Position numbers and translations under genes: made by a program. A stretch of 44,223 nucleotides of DNA, taken from assembly GCA_018385335.1 (NCBI GenBank), contig JAHAZN010000015.1, positions 1 to 44,223 of the forward strand. Reading direction: 5' to 3'. Each line of letters starts with the position of its first letter. The stretch's first letter is position 1. This document shows, piece by piece, positions 6,677 to 15,213 of this stretch. Origin of the DNA: Prevotella sp. (GTDB lineage: Bacteria; Bacteroidota; Bacteroidia; Bacteroidales; Bacteroidaceae). Under the pieces are notes generated by a model that was not told the DNA's origin, did not search any database, and saw nothing but the letters and a program-made list of their open reading frames with translations.

Positions 6677-8161
6677 ATGAAGAGAAGCATCTTATCACTG
6701 GCAGTCCTTACCATGGCTACCGGAATGCTGGCGCAGTGTCCCATCAGCTATTATCCTAAGGAGGGAGCGAAAGACATACATGTTGACACGCGGCTGGTCG
6801 TCACTTTCGACAGTGAGGTGAGACCTGGCAACAGGGGCTTCATCACCGTCATCGACAAGGCTACGAAAAAGGTGGTTGACAAAATAGACATGAGCATACC
6901 TGCCGGACCCATGGTGGGACAACCAAAGCATCCTGACGCTACTTATACGCCTGTCCCCTATGTTTATAGGGTGGAGCATATCACCAACAGAAACACTCGA
7001 CCTGGAACACCCTCGGGAGCGGCAAAGGAGGACAAGGGACGCTACCAGAAGACCATCATCGGAGGATTCTCGGATGCCTTCCACTTCTATCCGGTCATCT
7101 GCCACGGCAACAGGGCGACAGTGTATCTGCACAACAACATGTTGGAGTATGGACATGAGTATGAGGTGAGGATAGGAAAGGGGGTCATCGAGGGATGGGA
7201 CGGCAAGAAAGGCTGGACTTTCTCAACACGTTCAGCAGCTCCTTCCAAAGACAAGAAGAGGATCGTGGTGGCTGCCGATGGAACGGGAGATTTCTCTACA
7301 CTACAGGGGGCTATGGACTGGGTGCCCGACTCGCTGCCCTCGGAGGAGAGTAGGAAGACGATATTTGTGAAGAACGGCGATTATGAGGAACTGGTGTATT
7401 TCCGCAACAAACGTTTCGTTACTATTGAGGGAGAGAGCATGGATGGAGTGGTGGTGCATTATCCCAATAACGAGGTGTTTAACCCGCACCCTATAGACAT
7501 CAAGACCAATGAGCAGAAGGGTACCTTCCCATCGAGACGTGCTGCCGTAGCTGCTGACAACTGTGCTGATATGATATTCAGAAATATCACCTTCAGAACC
7601 GACTGCAAGGGGCAGGCTGAAGGGTTACTCCTCAATGGGGAGCGTAACTTCGCACAGAATGTTCATATCATCGGCGATGGTGATGCGCTACAGGTGAATG
7701 GCTCTGCTTATTGGCTCAACTGTATCATCGACGGAGGAGGAGACACGGTGCTTGGCAGAGGACCTTCGTTCTTCAACCACTGCACACTGAGCAGTTATGG
7801 GGCATTTATGTGGATTCGCAACACGAAGGAGAATCATGGCAACATCTTCTACGACTGCACATTCAAGGCGCTGGGGAAATATGCCGTAATAGCTCGTCTG
7901 CCAGACAACAAGGGCAAGAACTACCCCGATGCGGAGTGTGTGCTCCTCAACTGTACGCTCGACGGCGTGCCTGCAGAGGGATTTGGACCAATAGCAGAGT
8001 CGGCCTCCACGGCTAAATTATATGAGTTTAACAGCTTTGACAAGGAGGGAAAGAGCATCGACGTGAGCAACAGGGAACGACATGTAAGGCAGCTTGATGC
8101 CATACGTGATGCAGAACTGATTGGCAGGTATGCTGATGCCAAATGGGTGTTAGGATGGTGA
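6677..8161 (+). CDS. Secreted pectinesterase-like carbohydrate esterase with N-terminal Ig-like domain
   Basis: 494 residues with a signal peptide (MKRSILSLAVLTMATGMLAQ). Residues ~22-190 look like an Ig-like domain of the SbsA/Big_5 kind (YYPKEGAKDIHVDTRLVVTF). Residues ~195-494 are a right-handed beta-helix of the CE8 pectin methylesterase family: IVVAADGTGDFSTLQGAMDW, then NGDYEE in place of GxYxE. QDTL is replaced by GDAL, so the Asp is kept but the Gln is lost. GGGDTVLG replaces the GTVDFIFG block with its Asp kept, and ARLP may carry the active-site Arg. CE8 enzymes remove methyl groups from pectin; the protein probably acts in the periplasm or at the surface. The substitutions leave the exact substrate open. 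The frame starts one base after bcp. Confidence 0.85.
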   Translation: MKRSILSLAVLTMATGMLAQCPISYYPKEGAKDIHVDTRLVVTFDSEVRPGNRGFITVIDKATKKVVDKIDMSIPAGPMVGQPKHPDATYTPVPYVYRVEHITNRNTRPGTPSGAAKEDKGRYQKTIIGGFSDAFHFYPVICHGNRATVYLHNNMLEYGHEYEVRIGKGVIEGWDGKKGWTFSTRSAAPSKDKKRIVVAADGTGDFSTLQGAMDWVPDSLPSEESRKTIFVKNGDYEELVYFRNKRFVTIEGESMDGVVVHYPNNEVFNPHPIDIKTNEQKGTFPSRRAAVAADNCADMIFRNITFRTDCKGQAEGLLLNGERNFAQNVHIIGDGDALQVNGSAYWLNCIIDGGGDTVLGRGPSFFNHCTLSSYGAFMWIRNTKENHGNIFYDCTFKALGKYAVIARLPDNKGKNYPDAECVLLNCTLDGVPAEGFGPIAESASTAKLYEFNSFDKEGKSIDVSNRERHVRQLDAIRDAELIGRYADAKWVLGW

Positions 8162-8249
8162 CAGGAGCTCATTGGTGGAATAATCATTCCTATTTACTCA
8201 CTCTACTATAACTGGTGTTTTTAATCAGGGGACTTAATAAAAAATCATC

Positions 8250-8360
8250 CGCAACAGCTGTTTGGATACTCTGGCAAATAAAGCAATAGCCAGTTATGGC
8301 AAGTTGTGTTGCGATATGAACTATCAACAACTCAAACCAGGTTGTTGTGATATATTTATT
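8250..8360 (+). terminator. Structured intergenic region and likely terminator after the pectinesterase
   Basis: An outer 7-bp stem pairs 8250-8256 with 8307-8313, enclosing a 5-bp stem (8271-8275 with 8289-8293). A separate simple hairpin (8325-8331 with 8341-8347) is followed by an AT-rich stretch with several Ts. The hairpin at 8325 is the best terminator candidate for the bcp-pectinesterase transcript. The rest of 8162-8363 contains no credible gene. Confidence 0.4.
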
Positions 8361-8363
8361 TGA

Positions 8364-8782
8364 TTACTCAAAATAATCGCCCATGGTGTTGGAATAGACA
8401 TTGCCGTAGTTCGTCTCATTGTAAATCTTCACATGGGAGCCGCCAGTATTCCGACTGATGGTGTAATAGAGGTCGCGCAATGAGACGCCATGGTTCTTGA
8501 GTATTGCCTCACGGAAGCCAGAGGTAACTTCAACTCGGCAGGACCCTTTCCTGAAGTCTCGTAAAGAGAAGCCCATGAATCGGCAATCTGTGCCTTCTAT
8601 GTCAAATCTGTTTTTGATGACTCTGGCGTCAACTGATAAGTATAATCATCACACGCAGGATTGACCACAACCGCAATTCCTCCATCTCCGGGATTGGGAG
8701 TTGATTCATCGTCATCGTCTGTACAAGACACAAACAAAGGAAGAAGTGTCATAAGAAATACATAATAAAAGTAACGCTTCAT
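8364..8782 (-). pseudogene. Frameshifted small lipoprotein gene
   Basis: The ATG at 8782 opens a lipoprotein start: a hydrophobic core, then LFVSC with the lipidated Cys at residue 20, then an acidic DDDDES linker. This frame stops at 8597. A second open frame on the same strand continues without a break to a stop at 8364, and the frame is open across the join. Adding one base to the five-base run at 8611-8615 (A5 on the coding strand) would give one protein of 139 residues, with an uninterrupted C-terminal part ending GDYFE. Loss of a base in a homopolymer, a sequencing error or a programmed frameshift could each explain it. I do not recognise the domain; it is probably an outer-membrane or periplasmic lipoprotein. 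Confidence 0.65.
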
Positions 8783-8818
8783 AATGTTTAAAATATTAAG
8801 AATTAACGAATTCGATTG

Positions 8819-8826
8819 CAAAAGTA
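8819..8826 (-). promoter_or_regulatory. -7 box for the lipoprotein gene
   Basis: The minus strand reads TACTTTTG, matching TAnnTTTG, 36 bases before the lipoprotein ATG. An intact promoter suggests the frame was lost recently or not at all. Confidence 0.5.
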
Positions 8827-8967
8827 ATAAGAAAAATCAAATGGGAGGGTAAGTAGTGTAATTTATGTTAATAGTCCATAATTTGCTATTTTTCATGTTA
8901 TTAAGATAACCGATGTTGAAAAAGAACAAAGAAGATAAAAGGATGAACAACGGAAGGAGAATAAGTC

Positions 8968-8975
8968 TATATTTG
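8968..8975 (+). promoter_or_regulatory. -7 box for superoxide reductase gene
   Basis: TATATTTG matches TAnnTTTG, 27 bases before the ATG at 9003. Confidence 0.55.
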
Positions 8976-9002
8976 CGATGCAAACCAATAAAATGATGTA
9001 TT

Positions 9003-9380
9003 ATGACTAAGGTAAATGAAATCTACAAATGCAATGTTTGCGGGAACATCGTCGCTGTTGTTCATCCCGCTGGTGGTAAGTTGACATGCTGTGGGCAGCC
9101 TATGGTGCTCATGGGAGAGAACACGACAGATGGGAGCATGGAGAAACATGTACCCATAGTGGAAAACATAGAAGGGGGCATCAAGGTGTCTGTGGGAAGT
9201 GTGGCGCATCCGATGACTGAGGAGCACTACATCGAATGGATTGAATGGCAAGCCGGTGACTGCACTCTAAGAAAGCATCTCCATCCCGGAGAGGAGCCGA
9301 CAGCCTTCTTCAAAACGGGAAAGGAGGGAGGAACTGCAAGGGCCTACTGTAACCTGCACGGGCTGTGGAAAAGCAAATGA
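9003..9380 (+). CDS. dfx: Desulfoferrodoxin (class I superoxide reductase)
   Basis: 125 residues with both iron sites of the 2Fe class. The N-terminal desulforedoxin-like site has C10, C13, C29 and C30. The C-terminal catalytic site has EKHVP (H49), HPM (H69), HYIEW (H75) and CNLHG (C116, H119). The enzyme reduces superoxide to hydrogen peroxide without making oxygen, which suits an anaerobe; the peroxide would then be handled by peroxidases such as the Bcp encoded nearby. The gene is alone on its strand. Its stop lies only 4 bases from the stop of the convergent symporter gene, with no terminator between them. Confidence 0.95.
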   Translation: MTKVNEIYKCNVCGNIVAVVHPAGGKLTCCGQPMVLMGENTTDGSMEKHVPIVENIEGGIKVSVGSVAHPMTEEHYIEWIEWQAGDCTLRKHLHPGEEPTAFFKTGKEGGTARAYCNLHGLWKSK

Positions 9381-9384
9381 TCTG

Positions 9385-10821
9385 CTACCAACACTCTAAT
9401 CCTTCATCGGGCATCGACGTGCGATGGAAATGGGGATCATTGCCGGCTCTGCGCTGTCGGAGATAGTCCTTGACAAGGAAGAAGACCTTGGGGGACAAAC
9501 GGACGATGGCATAGAGGTTGACTAAGGTCATCACACCCATAGCAATGTCAACAATGCTCCATGCTTCCTGGAGGGTCATCAGCGAACCAGACATGATGGT
9601 GAAGCCTGTGATGATGCGAAAGAAGTGAATGACTGAGGATGACTTGGTAATGAAACGGATATTTGTCTCTCCATAGAAATAGTTGGCAATGATCGTGCTG
9701 TAGGCAAAGAGGAAGATGGCGAGGGTGATAAAATGACCTCCACTACTCCCTACATGGGTCTCCAGGGCATACTTCGTCAATAGGATTCCATCGTAACTGC
9801 TATCGTAAAGACCTGAAAGGAGGATGATGAATGCAGTGCAGGTACACACAACGATGGTATCCATAAACACACCGAAAGCCTGTAACAGACCTTGCTTGAC
9901 GGGATGGGATGTGTGAGCTATGGCGGCTGCATTGGGGGCACTCCCCTCGCCTGCCTCATTGCTGAAAAGCCCGCGCTTGACTCCCTGCATGATGGCAATG
10001 CCTATACCGCCACCAACAACGGAATGAAGACCGAAAGCATGATCGATGATGAGACGGAACATGTCGGGGACACGGGTTAAGTTGGTTAAGATAACATAGA
10101 GGGCTATCAACACATAACCAATGGCCATAAAGGGTACGACAATACTGGCAAAATGGGAGATGCGACGTATGCCACCGAAGATGATAACGAGAGTGGCAAG
10201 GGTAAGGACTATGCCTACAAGACGGATATCGACCTGAAAACTATCGGAAAGGGCGGTGCAGAGGGTGTTACTCTGAATGATCTGATTGGCCATGCCAAAG
10301 GTGATGGTGATGAGAACGGCAAAAAGCAGTCCTAACCATCGGTTGTGGAGACCATGTTGCATATAGTAGGCAGGACCGCCATAGTAGGAGTCGGTGCCAC
10401 GTTTCTTATAGAGCTGAGCCAAAGTGGCCTCAACAAAGGCGGTGGCGGCACCAAAGAGGGCCATCATCCACATCCAGAAAATGGCACCTGGACCTCCAAT
10501 GAATATAGCGGAAGCGACACCGGCAAGATTACCTGTACCTACCCTACTAGAGAGAGAGACGGCAAAAGCCTGAAAAGAGCCGATACGACTCAAATCGTCG
10601 TCAGCAGCGGTGACCGGAGGGGCTGACATCTTACCTTCGTGCAAGGACGAAGAAGGAACTGCTCCTATAGGACGATTGACAATCACCTTGAGCATATCCT
10701 TAACGTGGGTAAATTGAAGACCACGGATGAGGATTGTAAAATAGAGTGCGCAAAACACCAATGCTGTGATGACAACATAGGTCCAAAGATAATCGCTGAC
10801 TAACTGAAGAAAAGAGAACAT
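9385..10821 (-). CDS. Sodium:alanine/glycine symporter, AGCS family
   Basis: 478 residues with about ten hydrophobic segments, an inner-membrane carrier of the AGCS (AlsT/DagA) family that brings in alanine or glycine with sodium. Family marks are SSRVGTGNLAGVASAI after the first helix pair, GGPGAIFWMWMMALFGA, EATLAQLYK and KRGLFSNEAGEGSAPNAAA. The loop after the first helix carries a longish hydrophilic stretch (about residues 50-80). The gene sits between the rplQ terminator and the convergent dfx gene and has its own leader, in which I see no clear TAnnTTTG box. Substrate choice within the family cannot be told from sequence. Confidence 0.9.
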   Translation of the reverse strand: MFSFLQLVSDYLWTYVVITALVFCALYFTILIRGLQFTHVKDMLKVIVNRPIGAVPSSSLHEGKMSAPPVTAADDDLSRIGSFQAFAVSLSSRVGTGNLAGVASAIFIGGPGAIFWMWMMALFGAATAFVEATLAQLYKKRGTDSYYGGPAYYMQHGLHNRWLGLLFAVLITITFGMANQIIQSNTLCTALSDSFQVDIRLVGIVLTLATLVIIFGGIRRISHFASIVVPFMAIGYVLIALYVILTNLTRVPDMFRLIIDHAFGLHSVVGGGIGIAIMQGVKRGLFSNEAGEGSAPNAAAIAHTSHPVKQGLLQAFGVFMDTIVVCTCTAFIILLSGLYDSSYDGILLTKYALETHVGSSGGHFITLAIFLFAYSTIIANYFYGETNIRFITKSSSVIHFFRIITGFTIMSGSLMTLQEAWSIVDIAMGVMTLVNLYAIVRLSPKVFFLVKDYLRQRRAGNDPHFHRTSMPDEGLECW

Positions 10822-10871
10822 ATGCGGTAATTATATCGATGCAGGATATGGGGAGGATAGTAGTTATAGAA

Positions 10872-10907
10872 GAAAAAAAGAGTTCACCTCGAAACGAAGT
10901 GAACTCT
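10872..10907 (-). terminator. Intrinsic terminator of the ribosomal super-operon
   Basis: On the minus strand a 13-bp stem (10895-10907 with 10879-10891, one G-T pair) closes a 3-base loop and is followed by seven Ts (complement of 10873-10879). It lies 32 bases beyond the rplQ stop. This is the clearest intrinsic terminator in the window. Confidence 0.9.
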
Positions 10908-10938
10908 CTTATCACATTTTGATTCTAAACAATCTGGA

Positions 10939-11439
10939 TTATTCAGCCTTTGCCTCTTCGGCCGCAGGAGCCTCTACAGAAGCCTCTGTAGCTTCGGTAG
11001 TCTCAGTGCCCTCAATAGCCTTAGTTGACTTGCGTGAACGACGGGTTGACTTCTTCTTGGTAGCTGTCTTAGCCATGTTCTCATCAAAGTCAACTAACTC
11101 GATAAAGCAAATAGGTGCAGCATCACCCTGACGGGTACCAAGCTTGATGATACGGGTGTAACCACCGGGACGATCACCAACCTTGGCAGATACCTCACCA
11201 AAAAGCTCCTTAATGGCATACTTGTTCTGGAGATAGCTGAATACTACACGACGAGCATTGGTAGAGTCTTCCTTAGCCTTAGTGATAAGGGGCTCCACAT
11301 ACTTCTTCAAAGCCTTTGCCTTGGCAACGGTCGTAGTGATTCTTTTGTGCATGATCAGTGAAATAGCCATGTTGGCAAGCATAGCCTGACGATGATCAGC
11401 AGTACGACCTAAGTGGTTGAATTTCTTATTGTGTCTCAT
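10939..11439 (-). CDS. rplQ: 50S ribosomal protein L17
   Basis: 166 residues. The first ~117 are the L17 fold that lines the exit-tunnel side of the large subunit ([33 protein letters not shown] at ~93-104). A tail of ~45 residues follows that E. coli L17 lacks: first basic ([11 protein letters not shown]), then rich in Thr, Ala and Glu ([21 protein letters not shown] in part). Such tails are usual in Bacteroidetes L17. It is the last gene of the alpha cluster, 50 bases after rpoA, and is followed by the strong terminator at 10872-10907. Confidence 0.96.
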   Translation of the reverse strand: MRHNKKFNHLGRTADHRQAMLANMAISLIMHKRITTTVAKAKALKKYVEPLITKAKEDSTNARRVVFSYLQNKYAIKELFGEVSAKVGDRPGGYTRIIKLGTRQGDAAPICFIELVDFDENMAKTATKKKSTRRSRKSTKAIEGTETTEATEASVEAPAAEEAKAE

Positions 11440-11489
11440 TGTTTGTTTTTTTGATTATTGAACAGAGGGAAATATCTCCTTACAAGAGA

Positions 11490-12482
11490 TTATTCCTTGT
11501 CCAGTTTATACTTCGTAATGTCAGTTCCAAACGACAGATTCAGACTCTCGAGCAAATCATCAAGCTCAGTGAGCGATTTCTTACCAAAGTTACGGAACTT
11601 GAGAAGGTCGGTCTTGTTATACTGAACAAGATCGCCAAGGGTCTCTACATCAGCAGCCTTAAGACAGTTAAGGGCACGAACACTAAGGTTCACGTCCACC
11701 AAACGTGTCTTCAACAACTGACGCATGTGGAGTACCTCCTCATCAAACTCCTGATTTCCGTCAACATCTGTGGTCTCCAATGTAATCTTCTCGTCAGAGA
11801 ATAACATGAAGTGATGAATGAGGATCTTGGCTGCTTCCTTCAAAGCATCCTTTGGGTGAATGGAACCATCCGTTGTCACCTCAAGAACGAGCTTATCATA
11901 GTCGGTCTTTTGCTCAACACGATAGGGCTCAACTGAGTACTTGACATTGCGGATTGGGGTGTAAATAGAATCAATTGGTATTACATTGACATCAGTGCAG
12001 AACTCACGGTTCTCATCAGCCGTAACATAACCACGACCCTTGTTGATAGTGAGATCTATCTGCATTGAAGCCTTAGAATCTAAATGACAAATCACCAAAT
12101 CGGGATTTAACACTTCAAATCCAGTCAGATACTTACCGATATCACCTGCCTTGAATTCAGTAGAATTCTCAACCGTGATACTAACTTTCTCGTTCTCGAA
12201 TTCTTCTACTACTTGCTTGAATCTCACTTGCTTTAGATTCAAGATAATGTTGGTTACATCCTCCTTCACTCCTGAAACGGAAGAGAACTCGTGCTCAACA
12301 CCAGAGATACGAATGGTATTGATAGCATAGCCCTCGAGTGATGAAAGAAGAATGCGACGCAAGGAATTACCTATGGTAACACCAAAGCCTGGCTCCAATG
12401 GACGGAATTCGAACTTGCCGAAACCATCATTGGCCTCCAACATTACAACTTTATCGGGTTTTTGAAATGCTAATATCGCCAT
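11490..12482 (-). CDS. rpoA: RNA polymerase alpha subunit
   Basis: 330 residues. The N-terminal domain (to ~230) carries the dimerisation and core-assembly motifs, such as [20 protein letters not shown]. The C-terminal domain (~255-325) contains the helix-hairpin-helix region ([35 protein letters not shown]) that in other bacteria contacts upstream promoter DNA and activators. It nucleates assembly of RNA polymerase. It sits between rpsD (12-base gap) and rplQ, the standard alpha-operon place. Confidence 0.98.
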   Translation of the reverse strand: MAILAFQKPDKVVMLEANDGFGKFEFRPLEPGFGVTIGNSLRRILLSSLEGYAINTIRISGVEHEFSSVSGVKEDVTNIILNLKQVRFKQVVEEFENEKVSITVENSTEFKAGDIGKYLTGFEVLNPDLVICHLDSKASMQIDLTINKGRGYVTADENREFCTDVNVIPIDSIYTPIRNVKYSVEPYRVEQKTDYDKLVLEVTTDGSIHPKDALKEAAKILIHHFMLFSDEKITLETTDVDGNQEFDEEVLHMRQLLKTRLVDVNLSVRALNCLKAADVETLGDLVQYNKTDLLKFRNFGKKSLTELDDLLESLNLSFGTDITKYKLDKE

Positions 12483-12494
12483 TAACTTAATGAT

Positions 12495-13100
12495 TTATTT
12501 AGAGTACAACTCAACGATTAACTGCTCCTTAATGTTCTCGGGAATGTCGGCACGCTCAGGTTTGTGCAGATATTTGCCACCCTTAACGTTCTCATCCCAT
12601 TCGATCCAAGGATACTTGCTGTGGTTGAAACCAGCCAAAGCGGCCTCAATCACCTCAAGTGACTTAGACTTCTCGCGAACAGCAACAATCTGTCCGGGTT
12701 TTACTGAATAAGAAGGAATGTTAACCACCTGACCATCTACAGTGATGTGCTTGTGACCTACCAACTGACGAGCAGCTGCACGTGTAGGAGCAATACCCAA
12801 ACGGAACACTACATTGTCCAAACGGCTCTCAAGGTTCTGCAGCAATACCTCACCGGTAATGCCGTCGGCCTTGGCTGCCTTCTCAAACATATTACGGAAC
12901 TGACGCTCAAGTACACCGTAAGTGTATTTAGCCTTCTGCTTCTCTGCCAGCATGACTGCGTACTCAGACATCTTTCTGCGACGGTTATTGCCATGCTGTC
13001 CAGGAGGGAAGTTTCTCCTAGACAAAACTTTGTCTGCGCCAAAAATGGCTTCGCCAAAACGACGCGCGATTCTTGATTTCGGTCCTATATATCTTGCCAT
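12495..13100 (-). CDS. rpsD: 30S ribosomal protein S4
   Basis: 201 residues. S4 is a primary 16S rRNA binder that starts small-subunit assembly; in enterobacteria it also represses the alpha operon. The S4 RNA-binding domain is clear at ~93-155 ([38 protein letters not shown], split here across the motif). The N-terminal part lacks the zinc-binding cysteines of some S4 proteins, so this is the zinc-free form. It lies 37 bases after rpsK and 12 bases before rpoA. Confidence 0.97.
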   Translation of the reverse strand: MARYIGPKSRIARRFGEAIFGADKVLSRRNFPPGQHGNNRRRKMSEYAVMLAEKQKAKYTYGVLERQFRNMFEKAAKADGITGEVLLQNLESRLDNVVFRLGIAPTRAAARQLVGHKHITVDGQVVNIPSYSVKPGQIVAVREKSKSLEVIEAALAGFNHSKYPWIEWDENVKGGKYLHKPERADIPENIKEQLIVELYSK

Positions 13101-13137
13101 AATAAAAAAATTCTAATATTATAATGTATGTCCGTAA

Positions 13138-13527
13138 TTATACACGACGACGCTTGGGAGGACGACAGCCGTTGTGTGGTAATGGTGTAACGTCAACGAT
13201 CTCTATCACCTCAATACCTGCACCGTGAACGGCACGAATAGCTGACTCACGACCATTGCCGGGACCCTTAACATAAGCCTTTACCTTGCGCAGACCGAGG
13301 TCGAAGGCAACCTTGGCACAATCCTCAGCAGCCATCTGAGCAGCATAAGGAGTATTCTTCTTAGAACCACGGAAACCCATCTTACCTGCAGATGACCAAG
13401 AGATAACTTGACCCTCTGCGTTGGCCAAAGACACGATGATATTATTGAAAGAACTGTGAACATGGAGCTGACCAATAGCGTCAACCTTAACGTTCCTCTT
13501 CTTAGATGTGACTGTTTTCTTTGCCAT
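13138..13527 (-). CDS. rpsK: 30S ribosomal protein S11
   Basis: 129 residues, the standard length. S11 lies on the platform of the small subunit near the mRNA exit. It is recognised from [12 protein letters not shown], the glycine-rich [13 protein letters not shown] and the basic C-terminus ending [15 protein letters not shown]. It sits between rpsM and rpsD, as expected. Confidence 0.97.
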   Translation of the reverse strand: MAKKTVTSKKRNVKVDAIGQLHVHSSFNNIIVSLANAEGQVISWSSAGKMGFRGSKKNTPYAAQMAAEDCAKVAFDLGLRKVKAYVKGPGNGRESAIRAVHGAGIEVIEIVDVTPLPHNGCRPPKRRRV

Positions 13528-13556
13528 AATGCTAAATTCTTAATTAGAAAAGTTAA

Positions 13557-13937
13557 TTATTTAGTGGCCTTCTTCTTGTTTGCAACAGTCTTCTTCTTAC
13601 CCTTGCGTGTACGAGCATTGTTCTTTGTGCTCTGACCGCGTACGGGAAGACCATTACGATGACGAACTCCACGATAGCAACCAATGTCCATCAGTCGCTT
13701 GATATTCAACTGGATCTCTGAACGGAGATCACCTTCAACCTTGAATTCAGCGCCGATAATTTCACGGATCTTGGCTGCTTGATCGTCAGTCCACTCGTTG
13801 ACCTTCAAATCACGGCTCACGCCGGCCTTGTCCAATATCTTTGCTGAACTACTTCGACCTATACCATAGATGTAGGTCAATGCGATTTCGCCACGCTTCT
13901 CCTGGGGCAAATCTACTCCAACAATTCTTATTGCCAT
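13557..13937 (-). CDS. rpsM: 30S ribosomal protein S13
   Basis: 126 residues from the ATG at 13937 ([12 protein letters not shown]). The in-frame start at 13976 adds 13 residues foreign to the family and lies at the predicted transcription start. S13 is in the head of the small subunit and contacts the P-site tRNA and L5. Seen are LTYIYGIG, the helix-two-turn-helix region, [17 protein letters not shown] and a lysine-rich tail. It is the first gene after a likely internal promoter. Confidence 0.97.
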   Translation of the reverse strand: MAIRIVGVDLPQEKRGEIALTYIYGIGRSSSAKILDKAGVSRDLKVNEWTDDQAAKIREIIGAEFKVEGDLRSEIQLNIKRLMDIGCYRGVRHRNGLPVRGQSTKNNARTRKGKKKTVANKKKATK

Positions 13938-13984
13938 TTGTAAATAAATAAGTAAATAATTAAACGATTTAGTCAAAAATCATG

Positions 13985-13992
13985 CAAAGGTA
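13985..13992 (-). promoter_or_regulatory. Internal -7 box before rpsM
   Basis: The minus strand reads TACCTTTG, an exact TAnnTTTG match, in the 99-base gap between rpmJ and rpsM. This is one of the few gaps near 100 bases in the cluster. It would start transcription about 40 bases before rpsM and let rpsM-rpsK-rpsD-rpoA-rplQ be expressed independently. Confidence 0.6.
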
Positions 13993-14036
13993 CACAAAAT
14001 AAACGAGTTATAGCGCACTCATTACATTTTTTTAAC

Positions 14037-14153
14037 TTAACCCTGACGCATTTTGTACTTAGGGTTCTTCTTGTTGATCACAAACAGACGTCCTTTACGA
14101 CGAACAATCTTGCAATCTGGGGTACGCTTTTTTAATGATGCTCTTGTCTTCAT
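14037..14153 (-). CDS. rpmJ: 50S ribosomal protein L36, zinc-free form
   Basis: 38 residues ([20 protein letters not shown] at the start, MRQG at the end). The ATG at 14153 lies 22 bases after the infA stop. The usual L36 zinc ligands are three cysteines and one histidine; only C14 is kept, with T11, N27 and Y33 at the other places. This makes it the zinc-independent type, common in Bacteroidetes as I recall. L36 is the smallest large-subunit protein and binds near the base of the L7/L12 stalk. Confidence 0.93.
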   Translation of the reverse strand: MKTRASLKKRTPDCKIVRRKGRLFVINKKNPKYKMRQG

Positions 14154-14175
14154 AACTATAATGATGAATGTTGTT

Positions 14176-14394
14176 TTACTTATACCTAAAGACGATACGT
14201 CCCTTCGTTAAATCATAAGGACTCATCTCGACCTTTACTTTATCTCCAGGGAGTATTTTGATATAGTGCATTCTCATCTTGCCTGAAATATGCGCTATAA
14301 TCTGTACTCCATTCTCAAGTTCTACTCTGAACATTGCATTCGAGAGCGACTCGATAATTGTTCCATCTTGCTCTATAGCTGACTGTTTTGCCAT
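14176..14394 (-). CDS. infA: Translation initiation factor IF-1
   Basis: 72 residues, one S1/OB-fold domain. It starts [20 protein letters not shown] and contains [18 protein letters not shown] and the typical end [13 protein letters not shown]-1 occupies the A site of the 30S subunit during initiation. Its ATG lies 6 bases after the map stop. Confidence 0.98.
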   Translation of the reverse strand: MAKQSAIEQDGTIIESLSNAMFRVELENGVQIIAHISGKMRMHYIKILPGDKVKVEMSPYDLTKGRIVFRYK

Positions 14395-14400
14395 ACTAAC

Positions 14401-15195
14401 TTACTTATCTTCTGTTTTCTCAATATAATCAAAGGTAGATAAAATATCTGCACCTCGCGCTGTTACTGCTATCGTGTGCTCATAATGAGCTGCACATTTC
14501 CCATCAAGTGTCCTTATCGTCCACTTATCTGGCATCATGCCGACTGATCTGTCGCCTAATGTTACCATCGGCTCAATGGCGATACACATCCCCGACTTTA
14601 GCATCACACCTGAACCGGCATGACCATAGTTGGGTACCGAAGGGTCCTCATGCATCTCTCGTCCAATGCCATGTCCTGTCAACTCTCTGACAATTCCATA
14701 TCCATGGGATTCACACAAGTCCTGCACAGTAGCTCCGATATCTCCGATATGTCTGCCTACTTGCACCACTGATATCGCATCATAGAGAGCTTGCTTAGTG
14801 ACGCTTAGAAGCTTTAACACCTCATCGCAAACCTCACCTACACAGAATGTGTAACAAGAATCTCCATTAAAGCCATTCAGCAATGCACCGCAGTCAACAG
14901 AGATGATGTCTCCATCTTTCAAAACAGTATCTGAAGAAGGAATACCATGTACTACAACTTCATTTACTGAGGTGCAAATGCTCGCAGGAAACGGCTCTCC
15001 AAATGGATTGGGGTAACCTTTGAAGGTGGGAGTCGCCCCGTGGTCACGGATAAATTCCTCAGCCACCTTGTCCAATTGAAGAGTCGTTATACCCGGCTTG
15101 ATATGTTTAGCTAATTCTCCAAGCGTCTTACCAACTAGTTGGTTAGCCTGGCGCATCAATTCTATCTCATCCTCTGTCTTGAGAAAGATCTTCAT
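14401..15195 (-). CDS. map: Methionine aminopeptidase, type I
   Basis: 264 residues. It removes the N-terminal methionine from nascent proteins. The five metal ligands of the pita-bread fold are in place: D101 (SVDCG), D112 (NGDSC), H175 (TGHGIG), E208 (AIEPM) and E239 (YEHT), along with the active-site H83 (VVHGIP). No N-terminal zinc-finger extension is present. It lies 18 bases after secY with no adk gene between, unlike the E. coli-like and Firmicutes arrangements. Confidence 0.97.
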   Translation of the reverse strand: MKIFLKTEDEIELMRQANQLVGKTLGELAKHIKPGITTLQLDKVAEEFIRDHGATPTFKGYPNPFGEPFPASICTSVNEVVVHGIPSSDTVLKDGDIISVDCGALLNGFNGDSCYTFCVGEVCDEVLKLLSVTKQALYDAISVVQVGRHIGDIGATVQDLCESHGYGIVRELTGHGIGREMHEDPSVPNYGHAGSGVMLKSGMCIAIEPMVTLGDRSVGMMPDKWTIRTLDGKCAAHYEHTIAVTARGADILSTFDYIEKTEDK

Positions 15196-15213
15196 TCTGA
15201 TGCAATCTCAAAC

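Noticed and set aside
8316..8363. 15-codon ATG frame after the pectinesterase
   Set aside because: Too short, lies across the hairpin at 8325-8347 and has no recognisable features.
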